Of a stretch of 64,000 nt of DNA, positions 29,891 through 37,963 are shown piece after piece; the stretch's first letter is position 1, and each line of letters begins with the position of its first letter. The notes beneath the pieces were generated by a model, which worked only from the letters and a program-made list of their open reading frames with translations, made no database searches and was not told the origin of the DNA. The DNA is from Planomonospora_B alba (GTDB lineage: Bacteria > Actinomycetota > Actinomycetes > Streptosporangiales > Streptosporangiaceae), in NCBI RefSeq assembly GCF_039534085.1, contig NZ_BAAAUT010000032.1, positions 23,897 to 87,896 of the forward strand, written 5' to 3'. The position numbers were made by a program, and so were the translations under genes.

Positions 29891-30973
29891 TCAGGGACCG
29901 GTGAGACGGCGCTCGCCGCGGGTGGTCACCACGAAGACCTGCCAGTTGTAGTAGGCGTAGTAGTTCCTGATGTCCCGCTTCATCTGGCGCGCGTGCAGCA
30001 GCACCGCGTCGACGTACGCCCAGGAGTGGTTGTAGGCGTACAGCGCGCGCCGGTAGTTGCGCGGCGCCCCCGAGGCGTGCAGGTAGTTGGCCGCGCCGAG
30101 CACGGCGTCCCGGGTGTCGTGGACGTCGCCGCCCATCCCGTAGGCCTCCCAGGTGCGCGGCATGAACTGCATGGGGCCCTTGGCGCCCGTGTGGCTCGGC
30201 GACCGCACGCGGCCGAACTTGGTCTCGACGAGCATCACCGCCGCCAGCACCTCCCACTCGACGCCGAAGCGGCGCTCCGCGTGCCGGAAGTGGCCGAGCA
30301 GGACGTCGGCGGGCTCGGGCTCCTTGACGCGGAACCTGGCGGGCCTGCTGACGGGGTGGACGAGCGTGAGCAGCTTCCTGATGGCCGTGACGTCGGCCTT
30401 CGCCGGCCCGGCCACGGCCTTCGGCAGCCTGGCGTAGGTGCGGGCGGCGGTCTCCGGGTGGCGGGCGAGGTATCGGTAGACGCGCTGCTGGTACAGGGCC
30501 AGCAGCGCCACCGGCTCGGGAGCCCGCCCCTCGGCGGGGTTCCCCTCGCGCCTCCAGTCGTCGATGGCCTGCCGCAGCCGTTCGGCGGTGCCGGTCAGGG
30601 CGCGGGCCAGCCGTACCGGGTCCTTGGGGATCGCCTCGCCGGGAGCGGGCAGGGCGGGATCGCGGCGTGCGGTCTCCGTCGCCCCCGCCGTCTCCGGCCG
30701 CTCCCGGGCCGCCTGCGGCACCTGTGTCGCGGGGGCCGCGGCCGGGCCGGGGGCGGCCCCCGGCGCGGCGGAGGCGGCTCCCGGCGAACCGGTGCAGCCG
30801 CAGGCCGCGACGGACAGGCCGACGAGCGCCGCGGCCAGCGCCCTCGTCCGCGGCCGGATCGGCCGCACGCCGTGCGGCCGATCCGGCGGAACGCCCTGGT
30901 GCGCGGGCGCCGTCCGCCCGCCCGGCCGGTGGCCGTGCTCCGGCCCCGCCGTCCCCGCGTGCTGATCCCTCAC
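29891..30973 (-). CDS. Putative lytic murein transglycosylase lipoprotein
   Basis: A 360-aa exported protein. After a basic N-terminal region of about 43 residues comes a signal helix ALAAALVGLSVAACGCTG with lipobox VAAC. An Ala/Pro-rich linker precedes a helical region, and residues 215-360 form a lysozyme-like fold with the catalytic glutamate in AVMLVETKFGRV and GAKGPMQFMPRTWEAYG, then AANYLHASGAPRNYRRALY. It cuts peptidoglycan glycan strands to anhydro-muropeptides. The start is uncertain: GTG at 30973 is used, a TTG lies at 30982, and the long basic prefix before the signal helix may not be translated. Confidence 0.8.
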   Translation of the reverse strand: MRDQHAGTAGPEHGHRPGGRTAPAHQGVPPDRPHGVRPIRPRTRALAAALVGLSVAACGCTGSPGAASAAPGAAPGPAAAPATQVPQAARERPETAGATETARRDPALPAPGEAIPKDPVRLARALTGTAERLRQAIDDWRREGNPAEGRAPEPVALLALYQQRVYRYLARHPETAARTYARLPKAVAGPAKADVTAIRKLLTLVHPVSRPARFRVKEPEPADVLLGHFRHAERRFGVEWEVLAAVMLVETKFGRVRSPSHTGAKGPMQFMPRTWEAYGMGGDVHDTRDAVLGAANYLHASGAPRNYRRALYAYNHSWAYVDAVLLHARQMKRDIRNYYAYYNWQVFVVTTRGERRLTGP

Positions 30974-31117
30974 CGGGCCCAACGTACCCGAGCGGCGGCC
31001 GCCGGGCCCGGTTTCCCGGGCGACACGGCGGAAGGAGCCCGTCGCCGGCCGCGGACGGCGGGCGGCTCCCGGCGGCGGGCGTCACACGTCACGCGCCGGG
31101 CGTCAGGCGCCGAGCGT

Positions 31118-31216
31118 NNNNNNNNNNNNNNNNNNNNNNNNNNNNNNNNNNNNNNNNNNNNNNNNNNNNNNNNNNNNNNNNNNNNNNNNNNNNNNNNNNN
31201 NNNNNNNNNNNNNNNN
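31118..31216. other. Assembly gap of 99 N inside a heptamer repeat
   Basis: 99 undetermined bases. The right edge is a run of TCAGGCG copies and the left flank contains GCGTCAGGCG, so the true number of repeats is unknown. Reading frames crossing this gap are artefacts. Confidence 0.98.
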
Positions 31217-31279
31217 TCAGGCGTCAGGCGTCAGGCGTCAGGCGTCAGGCGTCAGGCGTCAGGCGTCAGGCGTCAGGCG
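31217..31279. repeat. Nine TCAGGCG tandem copies
   Basis: Nine perfect 7-bp units (31217-31279) abut the N-gap. The last unit supplies the stop codon and last codon of the siderophore ATPase gene. Copy number is probably variable. Confidence 0.95.
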
Positions 31280-32031
31280 AAGTAGACGCCGATGCGGCTG
31301 CCGCCGATGTCGTGCACGTCGATGTCCAGGTCGTACACCGCGCCCAGCACCTCCGGCCGCATCATCTCCGCCGTCGGCCCCTGGGCGACCACCTTGCCGT
31401 GCTTCATGGCCACGATGGTGTCGGAGTGGCAGGAGGCGAAGTTGATGTCGTGCACGACCATGACCACGGTCTTGCCGTAGTCGTCGGCCATGCGCCGCAG
31501 GCGCCGCATCATCTGCACCGAGTGCCGCATGTCCAGGTTGTTCAGCGGCTCGTCCAGCAGGACGTAGTCGGTGTCCTGGCAGAGCACCATGGCCACGTAC
31601 GCGCGCTGCCGCTGGCCGCCGGAGAGCCGGTCCAGGTGCCGGTCGGCCAGCTCGCCCAGCTCGAAGTAGCCGATGGCCTCGTCGATCAGCGCGTGGTCGG
31701 CGGCGGTGAGCCGGCCGCCCGAGTGCGGGAAGCGCCCGAACGCGACCAGCTCGCGCACGGTGAGCCGTACCGACATGTGGTTGTCCTGCCGCAGGACGGC
31801 CAGCCGCCGGGCCAGCTCGTCGCCGGGTGCGGCGGCGATGTCCAGGCCGTCCACGGTGACGGTGCCGCCGTCGGCGGGGACGAGCCTGCTGACGACGGAC
31901 AGCAGCGTGGATTTGCCCGCGCCGTTGGCGCCGATGAGGGAGGTCACCCCGCCGGGGGCGATGGTCAGCGACACCCCGTCGAGGACGGCGGTCCCGTCGT
32001 ACCGCTTGGTGACGTCCTTGATCTCGATCAT
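31273..32031 (-). CDS. Iron-siderophore ABC transporter ATPase
   Basis: A 252-aa FecE/FepC-type ATPase. Walker A is SLIGANGAGKSTLLSVVSRL near residue 35, Q-loop AVLRQDNHMS, signature LSGGQRQRAYVAMVLCQD and Walker B VLLDEPLNNLDMRHS, then a switch histidine in MVVHDINFASCHSD. It powers the two permeases encoded upstream. The ATG overlaps the permease stop (ATGA at 32028-32031). The stop codon lies in the terminal TCAGGCG repeat array. Confidence 0.92.
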   Translation of the reverse strand: MIEIKDVTKRYDGTAVLDGVSLTIAPGGVTSLIGANGAGKSTLLSVVSRLVPADGGTVTVDGLDIAAAPGDELARRLAVLRQDNHMSVRLTVRELVAFGRFPHSGGRLTAADHALIDEAIGYFELGELADRHLDRLSGGQRQRAYVAMVLCQDTDYVLLDEPLNNLDMRHSVQMMRRLRRMADDYGKTVVMVVHDINFASCHSDTIVAMKHGKVVAQGPTAEMMRPEVLGAVYDLDIDVHDIGGSRIGVYFA

Positions 32032-33059
32032 CGTCGGGACTCCCGGATGAGCAGGGCGATGAAGTAGGCACCGCCGAAGAATTCGATGACCACGCTGAGC
32101 GCGCCGTTCATGGTCAGCACCCGCTCCAGTACGAGCTGCCCGCCGGCCAGCACGGTCAGCGAGAGCAGCGCCGCGGCGGGCAGCACCACACCGTGGCGGA
32201 ACGTCCCGGTCAGCTGTCTGGCCAGGTTGGCGACCAGCAGGCCGAGGAAGGTGACGGGCCCCACCAGCGCGGTGGACACCGACACCAGGACGGCGACGAC
32301 GACCAGCGACTGCCTGACCACCGAGGCGTGGTCGACCCCGAGGTTGAGCGCGTGGTCGCGGCCGAGGGCGACGACGTCGAGCCGGCCCGTCAACCGTGCG
32401 GTCCACACGGCCATCGCGGCGACGAGAACCGCGGACAGGGCGAGCAGGCCCGGGTCGACCTGGTTGAAGCTGGCGAACAGGCTGTCCTGCAGCACCACGA
32501 AGTCGTTCGGGTTGATCATGCGGGCGGCCAGCGAGGACAGGCTGCGGAACAGGGTCCCGAAGACGACGCCGGCGAGCACCAGGACGTACAGGTCGCGCCC
32601 GCCGCCGAACAGCCGCCGGTACAGGGCGCCGGAGAAGAGCACCATCGCCGTGACCTGCCCGGCGAACAGCAGCCGGGGGTCGGCCGAGCTGAGCGCCAGC
32701 GCGCCGAACAGGAACACGATCAGCGTCTGGATCAGCACGAACAGCTGGTCGAAGCCCATGACGCCGGGCGTCAGGATGCGGTTCCCCGTCACCGTCTGGA
32801 ACAGCACGCTGGAGCAGGCCACCGCGACTCCCACCACGGCCATCGTCGCGATCTTGCGGGATCTGACGCCCAGCGCGTACTCCCAGTTGCCGGTGAGCCC
32901 GATCAGGCAGAACCCCGCGATCACCGCGACGGCGAGCAGCGCGAGCGCGGCGAGCCTGCGGAGCTCGCGGCGGCGCACGGCGGCCAGCGTGACGGAGGTC
33001 GTCGGGGAGGGCGCCGGAGCGGCCGGGGAGGCGGGCCCCGCCGGGAGGACGGACGTCAT
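32028..33059 (-). CDS. Iron-siderophore ABC permease (FecCD family), second subunit
   Basis: A 343-aa membrane protein with about nine helices, typical of FecC/FecD. Features are GNRILTPGVMGFDQLFVLIQ, LVGPVTFLGLLVANLARQLT and a C-terminal GGAYFIALLIRESRR. ATG at 33059 is used. It overlaps both neighbours by 4 bp (stop with ATPase start, start with the first permease's stop), consistent with one coupled operon. It pairs with the first permease to form the channel. Confidence 0.92.
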   Translation of the reverse strand: MTSVLPAGPASPAAPAPSPTTSVTLAAVRRRELRRLAALALLAVAVIAGFCLIGLTGNWEYALGVRSRKIATMAVVGVAVACSSVLFQTVTGNRILTPGVMGFDQLFVLIQTLIVFLFGALALSSADPRLLFAGQVTAMVLFSGALYRRLFGGGRDLYVLVLAGVVFGTLFRSLSSLAARMINPNDFVVLQDSLFASFNQVDPGLLALSAVLVAAMAVWTARLTGRLDVVALGRDHALNLGVDHASVVRQSLVVVAVLVSVSTALVGPVTFLGLLVANLARQLTGTFRHGVVLPAAALLSLTVLAGGQLVLERVLTMNGALSVVIEFFGGAYFIALLIRESRR

Positions 33060-34051
33060 CGCAGCCCCATCCGTCTGCCGCCGCGCAGCAGCAGCGTGAG
33101 GAAGACCGCGCTCCCGGCGACGCCGACGACCGTGGAGACCGGGATCTCGTACGGGAACCTGACGAGCCTGCCCGTGACGTCGCACAGCAGCACGAACAGT
33201 GCCCCGGCGAGCGCGGTCGCGGGCAGCGCGTGGCGCAGGTTGTCACCGAGCGCCAGGGTGACGAGGTTGGGCACGATGAGGCTCACGAACGGGACCTCCC
33301 CGACGGTGACCACGACGACTGCGGTGATGACGGCGGCGAGTACGAGGCCGGTGCCGACGACCCGGTCGTAGCGCACGCCGAGGTTGACGGCGAAGCCACG
33401 GCCCATGCCGGCGATGGTGAACCGGTCGGCGTACAGATAGCCGAGCACGGTGACGGCCCCGGCGATCCACAGCAGCTCGTACCGGCCGCGCAGCACCCCG
33501 GAGAAGTCACCCGCCGTCCACGCGCCGAGGCTCTGCAGGAGGTCGGACCGGTAGGCCGCGAACGTGGTGGCGGCGGAGACGACGCCTCCGAACATGACGC
33601 CGACGAGCGGCACCAGGATCATGTCGCGGAAGGTCAGCCTGCGCAGGATCCACATGAAGAAGAACGTGCCGAGCAGCGCGAACGCGACGGCGACGGCCAT
33701 CTTCACGAAGACGGCCTGCCCACCGGCGAACAACGTGGCCACCAGCACGCCGAAGGCGGCCGACTCGCTGGTCCCGGCCGTGGAGGGGGAGACGAAGCGG
33801 TTGCCGGTGATGTGCATCATCACCAGGCCGGCCACGCTCATCGCGGTGCCGGCCAGCAGCACGGCGAGCATCCGCGGCAGGCGGGACTCGACCAGGACGC
33901 GCACGTCCTCCGGTCGCCCGTCGAGCAGGCCGGCCGGGGTGAGGTCGCCGACGCCGACGAAGAGCGACCCGAGGGCCGAGGCGGCGAGCAGCGCCGTCCC
34001 GGCCACCAGGTGCCACGCCCGCAACCTCCCGGGCGAGGTCCGACCGGTCAC
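33056..34051 (-). CDS. Iron-siderophore ABC permease (FecCD family), first subunit
   Basis: A 331-aa membrane protein starting at GTG. Characteristic segments are ESRLPRMLAVLLAGTAMSVA, GNRFVSPSTAGTSESAAFG and PFVSLIVPNLVTLALGDNLR. About nine helices. It forms a heterodimer with the permease encoded downstream and docks the substrate-binding lipoprotein encoded upstream. The start overlaps that lipoprotein gene's stop by 4 bp. Confidence 0.92.
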   Translation of the reverse strand: MTGRTSPGRLRAWHLVAGTALLAASALGSLFVGVGDLTPAGLLDGRPEDVRVLVESRLPRMLAVLLAGTAMSVAGLVMMHITGNRFVSPSTAGTSESAAFGVLVATLFAGGQAVFVKMAVAVAFALLGTFFFMWILRRLTFRDMILVPLVGVMFGGVVSAATTFAAYRSDLLQSLGAWTAGDFSGVLRGRYELLWIAGAVTVLGYLYADRFTIAGMGRGFAVNLGVRYDRVVGTGLVLAAVITAVVVVTVGEVPFVSLIVPNLVTLALGDNLRHALPATALAGALFVLLCDVTGRLVRFPYEIPVSTVVGVAGSAVFLTLLLRGGRRMGLR

Positions 34052-35004
34052 GACAGGCTGTCGCCGACGTTCTCGACCATGGTCTCGACCGAGCTGAGCG
34101 CGGTCGGCGCGACGTACCAGGCGAAGGGGTCGAGGTAGACGATCTTACCGTTCTTTGCGGCCTTGGTCCCGTTGACCAGCTCGTTGTCCAGCACCTTCGC
34201 GGCGGCCTCGCCGTTCTCGCCGATCGCCGAGTCGCGGTCGACCACGTACAGCAGGTCGGGGTCGGTCTCGGCGACGAACTCCGCCGAGACGGCCTGGCCG
34301 TGGATGTCCGCGGACAGGCCGTCCGCGGCCGGCTTCACGCCGAGGGCGTCATGGATGATGCCGAACCGGGAGCCGGGGCCGTACGCGCTGAGCTTGCCGC
34401 CGGTGGTGAGCACGATCAGTCCGGTGCGGTCGCCCGCCCTGGCCTTGACCTCGGCGATGGAGGCGTCGATGGCGTCGAGGCGCCGCTCGACCTCCGCCTG
34501 CTTGCCGAAGATCGTGCCGAGGGCCTCGACGCGCTCGCGGAGGCTGGCCGTGAAGGCGGCGTTGTCCACGCTCAGGTCCACCGTGGGAGCGATCTCGGCC
34601 AGCTCAGGGTAGGCGGCCGAGGACCGGCCGGCCACCACGATCAGGTCCGGCTCCAGCGAGTTCACCTTCTCGTAGTCGGGCTCGAACAGCGAGCCGACCT
34701 TGGTGTAGGCGTCCGTGCCGTACTCGGCGAGGCTCTCCGGGAGGTTGTCGACCACCGGCACCCCGGTCACCTTGACGCCGAGTTCGTCGAGGGTGGCGAG
34801 CACGCCGACGTCGAAGACGACGACCTTCGCGGGCTTCTCCGGAACGGTGGCGCTGCCCTTGGCGTGCTTCACGGTCACGCTCCTGCCGGTGCTCTCGGCC
34901 GTGACGGCCCCTGTCTCACCTCCTGCGCCACAGGCGGCGACCGCGAACAGGGAGGGCAGCAGGAGCAGGCCGACCAGCCGGGAGCGGGAGGGGCGGTGGT
35001 GCAT
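34048..35004 (-). CDS. Iron-siderophore substrate-binding lipoprotein
   Basis: A 318-aa periplasmic-binding-like lipoprotein. Signal helix LVGLLLLPSLFAVAACGAGG has lipobox VAAC. The mature protein has the class III binding fold: KPAKVVVFDVGVLATLDELG, LEPDLIVVAGRSSAAYPEL, RFGIIHDALGVKPAADG and DPFAWYVAPTALSSVETMV. Its layout resembles CeuE/YclQ-type catecholate and hydroxamate binders; the siderophore is unknown. It is the first gene of the importer operon. Two IdeR/DmdR-type iron boxes lie 17-71 bp upstream, so expression should rise when iron is low. Confidence 0.92.
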   Translation of the reverse strand: MHHRPSRSRLVGLLLLPSLFAVAACGAGGETGAVTAESTGRSVTVKHAKGSATVPEKPAKVVVFDVGVLATLDELGVKVTGVPVVDNLPESLAEYGTDAYTKVGSLFEPDYEKVNSLEPDLIVVAGRSSAAYPELAEIAPTVDLSVDNAAFTASLRERVEALGTIFGKQAEVERRLDAIDASIAEVKARAGDRTGLIVLTTGGKLSAYGPGSRFGIIHDALGVKPAADGLSADIHGQAVSAEFVAETDPDLLYVVDRDSAIGENGEAAAKVLDNELVNGTKAAKNGKIVYLDPFAWYVAPTALSSVETMVENVGDSLS

Positions 35005-35020
35005 GGGTCCCCCAAGGACT

Positions 35021-35075
35021 ATAGGGAAGGCTTACCTAACCAGAATCAAATTCAAGCTAGGTAAGGCTAACCTAA
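35021..35075. promoter_or_regulatory. Two iron boxes (IdeR/DmdR-type) before the siderophore importer
   Basis: Box 1 at 35021-35039 matches 15 of 19 bases of the consensus TTAGGTTAGGCTAACCTAA; box 2 at 35057-35075 matches 17 of 19. They overlap the predicted promoter of the minus-strand importer operon. The remainder of the 309-bp gene-free stretch (35076-35313) shows no recognisable element. Confidence 0.85.
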
Positions 35076-35313
35076 TCATCAATCGACACCGCATCGCCCC
35101 CCTTGATCCCCACCACGCCTGGCCCGACGGCGGTCCGGCACGCCCACCGGCGATGCGGCGGGCTGCCGCCGCGCACTCGGGACACGGCGCATCATCGGGC
35201 AGCGGTCATGGAACGGCTGAACGGGTGTACGCGAGGAACCCGGCCGTCGGCTCCGTCTTCACCGACGCGCCCCGGTGTGCCCCGAACCGGAGGACCGGCG
35301 GTGAACGCCCCGG

Positions 35314-35934
35314 TCAGTCCTCCGCCGACCGGTACAGCCCGCGCTTGTTGATGTACTGGACGATGCCGTCGGGCACCAGGTACCAGATGGGCTCGCCCGC
35401 GGCGACCCGCTGCCTGCACTCCGACGACGAGATGGCCAGCGCCGGGATCTCCAGCAGGCTCACCTTCCCCTCGGGCAGGCCGGGGTCGTGCAGGTGGTGG
35501 CCGGGCCGGGTGGCGCCGATGAAGTGCGCGATGGTGAACAGCTCGTCCACGTCGCGCCAGCTCAGGATCTGGGCGAGGGCGTCGGCGCCGGTGATGAAGA
35601 ACAGCTCCGTGTCCGGGCCGTAGGCCGCCGCGACGTCCCGCAGGGTGTCGATGGTGAAGGTGGGCCCCGGCCGGTCGATGTCCACCCTGCTCACCGAGAA
35701 GCGCGGGTTGGAGGCGGTCGCGATGACCGTCATCAGATAGCGGTCCTCGGGCGCGGAGACCTCCTGGGATGCCTTCTGCCACGGCCGGCCGGTGGGCACG
35801 AAGACGACCTCGTCGAGGTCGAAGTGGTGGGCGACCTCGCTGGCGGCCACCAGATGCCCGTGGTGGATCGGGTCGAAGGTCCCCCCCATGACACCCAGGC
35901 GGCGCTTCCCGTGACCGGTGGGAGCGTTCTTCAT
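35314..35934 (-). CDS. nadD: Nicotinate-nucleotide adenylyltransferase
   Basis: A 206-aa enzyme joining nicotinate mononucleotide and ATP to deaminated NAD. The nucleotidyltransferase motif GVMGGTFDPIHHGHLVAA is at residues 14-31 and the C-terminal ISSSECRQRVAAGEPIWYLV contains the ISSxxxR signature. PTGRPWQKASQEVSAPEDRY and ITGADALAQILSW are also typical. The ATG at 35934 is used; a shorter start at MGGTFDP is possible. It is divergent from the M48 peptidase gene. The usual neighbour rsfS is separated by about 5.6 kb. Confidence 0.93.
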   Translation of the reverse strand: MKNAPTGHGKRRLGVMGGTFDPIHHGHLVAASEVAHHFDLDEVVFVPTGRPWQKASQEVSAPEDRYLMTVIATASNPRFSVSRVDIDRPGPTFTIDTLRDVAAAYGPDTELFFITGADALAQILSWRDVDELFTIAHFIGATRPGHHLHDPGLPEGKVSLLEIPALAISSSECRQRVAAGEPIWYLVPDGIVQYINKRGLYRSAED

Positions 35935-36018
35935 GGAACAGGACCTTACGCGCAAGCCGTACGGAGCTTTTAACCGCCCCCCGCGCGTGCCCGGCGGGGC
36001 GGACGTAGCATGCCGGGC

Positions 36019-37032
36019 ATGACCACCACCCCGGATCGCAACCGCGTGCAGCTTCCCGGCATCAGCTCCCGGGCCTACGAACATCCCGCCGACCGGTCCG
36101 CGCTGGTCGCCCTCCGCTCGCTCAGCGGGTTCGACACGGTCCTCAAGCAGATGTCCGGACTGATCAGTGAGCGCCGCCTGCGCCTGATCTACCTCGCCTC
36201 CGCGGTGCGCACGAGCGACACCCAGTTCCGCGCCCTGCACGACATGGGCCGGGACGCGGCCTACGTCCTCGACCTCCCCCGCATCCCGGAGGTCTACGTC
36301 CAGCAGGACCCGAAGGTCCAGGCGATGGCCATCGGCTTCGACGACCCGTTCATCGTCGTCAGCACCGGCCTGCTCGACCTGATGGACTCCGAGGAGCAGC
36401 GCTTCGTCATCGGCCACGAGACCGCGCACATCCTGTCCGGCCACGCCGTCTACCGCACGATGCTGGACATCCTCACCCGGCTGGCCACCCGGGTGGCCTG
36501 GATCCCGCTGGGCTACATCGGCCTGCGCGCGATCGTGGCGGGGTTGGAGGAGTGGCACCGCAAGTCCGAGCTCTCCGCCGACCGCGGCGGCCTCCTCGTC
36601 GGCCAGGACCCCGAGGCCGCGCTGCGCGCGCTGATGAAGCTCGCCGGCGGCTCGCGCCTGCACGAGATGAACATCGAGGCCTTCCTCGACCAGGCCCGCG
36701 AGTACGACACGGCGGGCGACGTCCGCGACGGCCTGCTGAAGGTCCTCAACCTGCTCGGCACGACCCACCCGTTCGCGGTCTCCCGCGTGGCCGAGCTCGA
36801 CAAGTGGCGCCGCGGCGGCGAGTACGAGACGATCCTCGCCGGCACCTACCCGCGCCGCGCCGACGACTCCAGCGCCAGGATCACCGAGGAGATCAAGGCC
36901 GCGGCCCGCTCCTACCGCGAGTCCTGGTCCCAGTCGCAGGACCCGTTCATCGGTGTCCTGCGCGACGTGGCCGAGGGCGCGGTCAACGCCGGCGAGCGCA
37001 TCTTCAACCGCTTCGCCCGCCGCGACAACTGA
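36019..37032 (+). CDS. M48-family zinc metallopeptidase
   Basis: A 337-aa protein with the zinc motif VIGHETAHILSGHAVYR (HEXXH variant HETAH) near residue 135 and a third ligand in HRKSELSADRGGLLVGQ near residue 180. Two to three hydrophobic segments follow (VAWIPLGYIGLRAIVAGLE). It probably degrades membrane or periplasmic proteins as M48 enzymes do. The ATG at 36019 (MTTTPDRNRVQLPG) is preferred; an ATG at 36010 would add three residues. It ends 30 bp before a hairpin terminator. Confidence 0.85.
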   Translation: MTTTPDRNRVQLPGISSRAYEHPADRSALVALRSLSGFDTVLKQMSGLISERRLRLIYLASAVRTSDTQFRALHDMGRDAAYVLDLPRIPEVYVQQDPKVQAMAIGFDDPFIVVSTGLLDLMDSEEQRFVIGHETAHILSGHAVYRTMLDILTRLATRVAWIPLGYIGLRAIVAGLEEWHRKSELSADRGGLLVGQDPEAALRALMKLAGGSRLHEMNIEAFLDQAREYDTAGDVRDGLLKVLNLLGTTHPFAVSRVAELDKWRRGGEYETILAGTYPRRADDSSARITEEIKAAARSYRESWSQSQDPFIGVLRDVAEGAVNAGERIFNRFARRDN

Positions 37033-37058
37033 CACACGCCGTTCCGGCACCGTTCACG

Positions 37059-37092
37059 AAAAGGTCTGGGAGTCCGCCTCCCGGGCCTTTTT
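37059..37092 (+). terminator. Rho-independent terminator of the M48 gene
   Basis: AAAAGG-CTGGGAG, loop TCCGC, CTCCC-GGGCC, followed by TTTTT (to 37092). It is a rare classical hairpin plus T-run in this GC-rich window and lies 27 bp after the stop. Confidence 0.8.
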
Positions 37093-37145
37093 ACGGATGG
37101 AAACGGATTTGCCGATCAATCGGGACTGCTTTACCGTGCCGGTCC

Positions 37146-37934
37146 ATGAGAATCCGCATGATCACCGCCCTCACCGGCGCGGCAGGTTTTCTCCTCGCCG
37201 GCACGGCCCTGACCGGCACGGCGCACGCCTACCCCGTCAAGGACGAGGCGCTGACGAAGAGCAAGCTCTACTCCACCGGAAAGCTCGCCGAGACGGAGTG
37301 CGCCGAGCCGTCCGTCAAGGCCGGCAGCGTGCCCTCGGCCAGGAAATACTGGACGAAGATCCACTCCTGTCTGAACGACTCCTGGAAGACCCACCTGACG
37401 AAGGCCGGTCTGCCGTTCAGCGAGCCCGTCCTGAAGTTCGGGAGGATCCCCAAGGGATTCTGCGGCTACGAGATCGGCAAGGAGAACTCGCAGGCGTACT
37501 ACTGCGCCGAGTCGAAGACCGTCCACGTGCAGCTCGGCAAGGACTGGGTCGAGGAGGCGGACGACCTCTTCCTCCTCCACGCCGCCGCCGAGCTGTACGG
37601 CTTCCACGTCATGAACCTGGTCGGCATCGACAAGGCCTTCGAGGCCGCGCCGTACTCCGGCAAGAACGAGATGAACGAGCAGATCCGCCGCAACAGCCTG
37701 CAGGGCGACTGCCTGAGCGGCGTGTTCCTCCGCAGTGTCTGGTCCTCCCTCGACCGGTCGTCCCGGGACTGGAGGGAACTGCAGGGCATCCTGAAGAGCA
37801 GCGGTGACGCCAAGGGCGCCGAGCGCGTCTACGGCAAGGGCTCCAACCGGCTCCACTGGACCAAGCGCGGCTACGCCACCGGCGACCCCGCCTCCTGCAA
37901 CACCTGGACCGCCTCCCCGGCCAAGGTGGCCTAG
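37146..37934 (+). CDS. Secreted metallopeptidase-like protein lacking the zinc motif
   Basis: A 262-aa exported protein. The signal peptide is MITALTGAAGFLLAGTALTG with a likely AHA cleavage near residue 30. The body resembles the neutral zinc metallopeptidase (YpfJ-like) family of actinomycetes in length and in YWTKIHSCLNDSWKTHLTKA and SLQGDCLSGVFLRS. At the expected HEXXH position it reads LLHAAAELYGFHVMN, so the catalytic glutamate and histidine pattern is lost. Four conserved cysteines suggest disulfides. It may be an inactive binder or inhibitor. Base composition here is slightly lower in GC than neighbours. Confidence 0.8.
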   Translation: MRIRMITALTGAAGFLLAGTALTGTAHAYPVKDEALTKSKLYSTGKLAETECAEPSVKAGSVPSARKYWTKIHSCLNDSWKTHLTKAGLPFSEPVLKFGRIPKGFCGYEIGKENSQAYYCAESKTVHVQLGKDWVEEADDLFLLHAAAELYGFHVMNLVGIDKAFEAAPYSGKNEMNEQIRRNSLQGDCLSGVFLRSVWSSLDRSSRDWRELQGILKSSGDAKGAERVYGKGSNRLHWTKRGYATGDPASCNTWTASPAKVA

Positions 37935-37963
37935 CGACCCCCTCTCCCAGACCCGGTCCGGCC

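Noticed and set aside
31081..31290. Long reading frames crossing the N-gap and CRISPR-like repeats
   Set aside because: The frames contain undetermined residues and the repeats are a 7-bp minisatellite without spacers.
35076..35313. Small gene between the iron boxes and nadD
   Set aside because: Short frames there lack ribosome sites and recognisable motifs.
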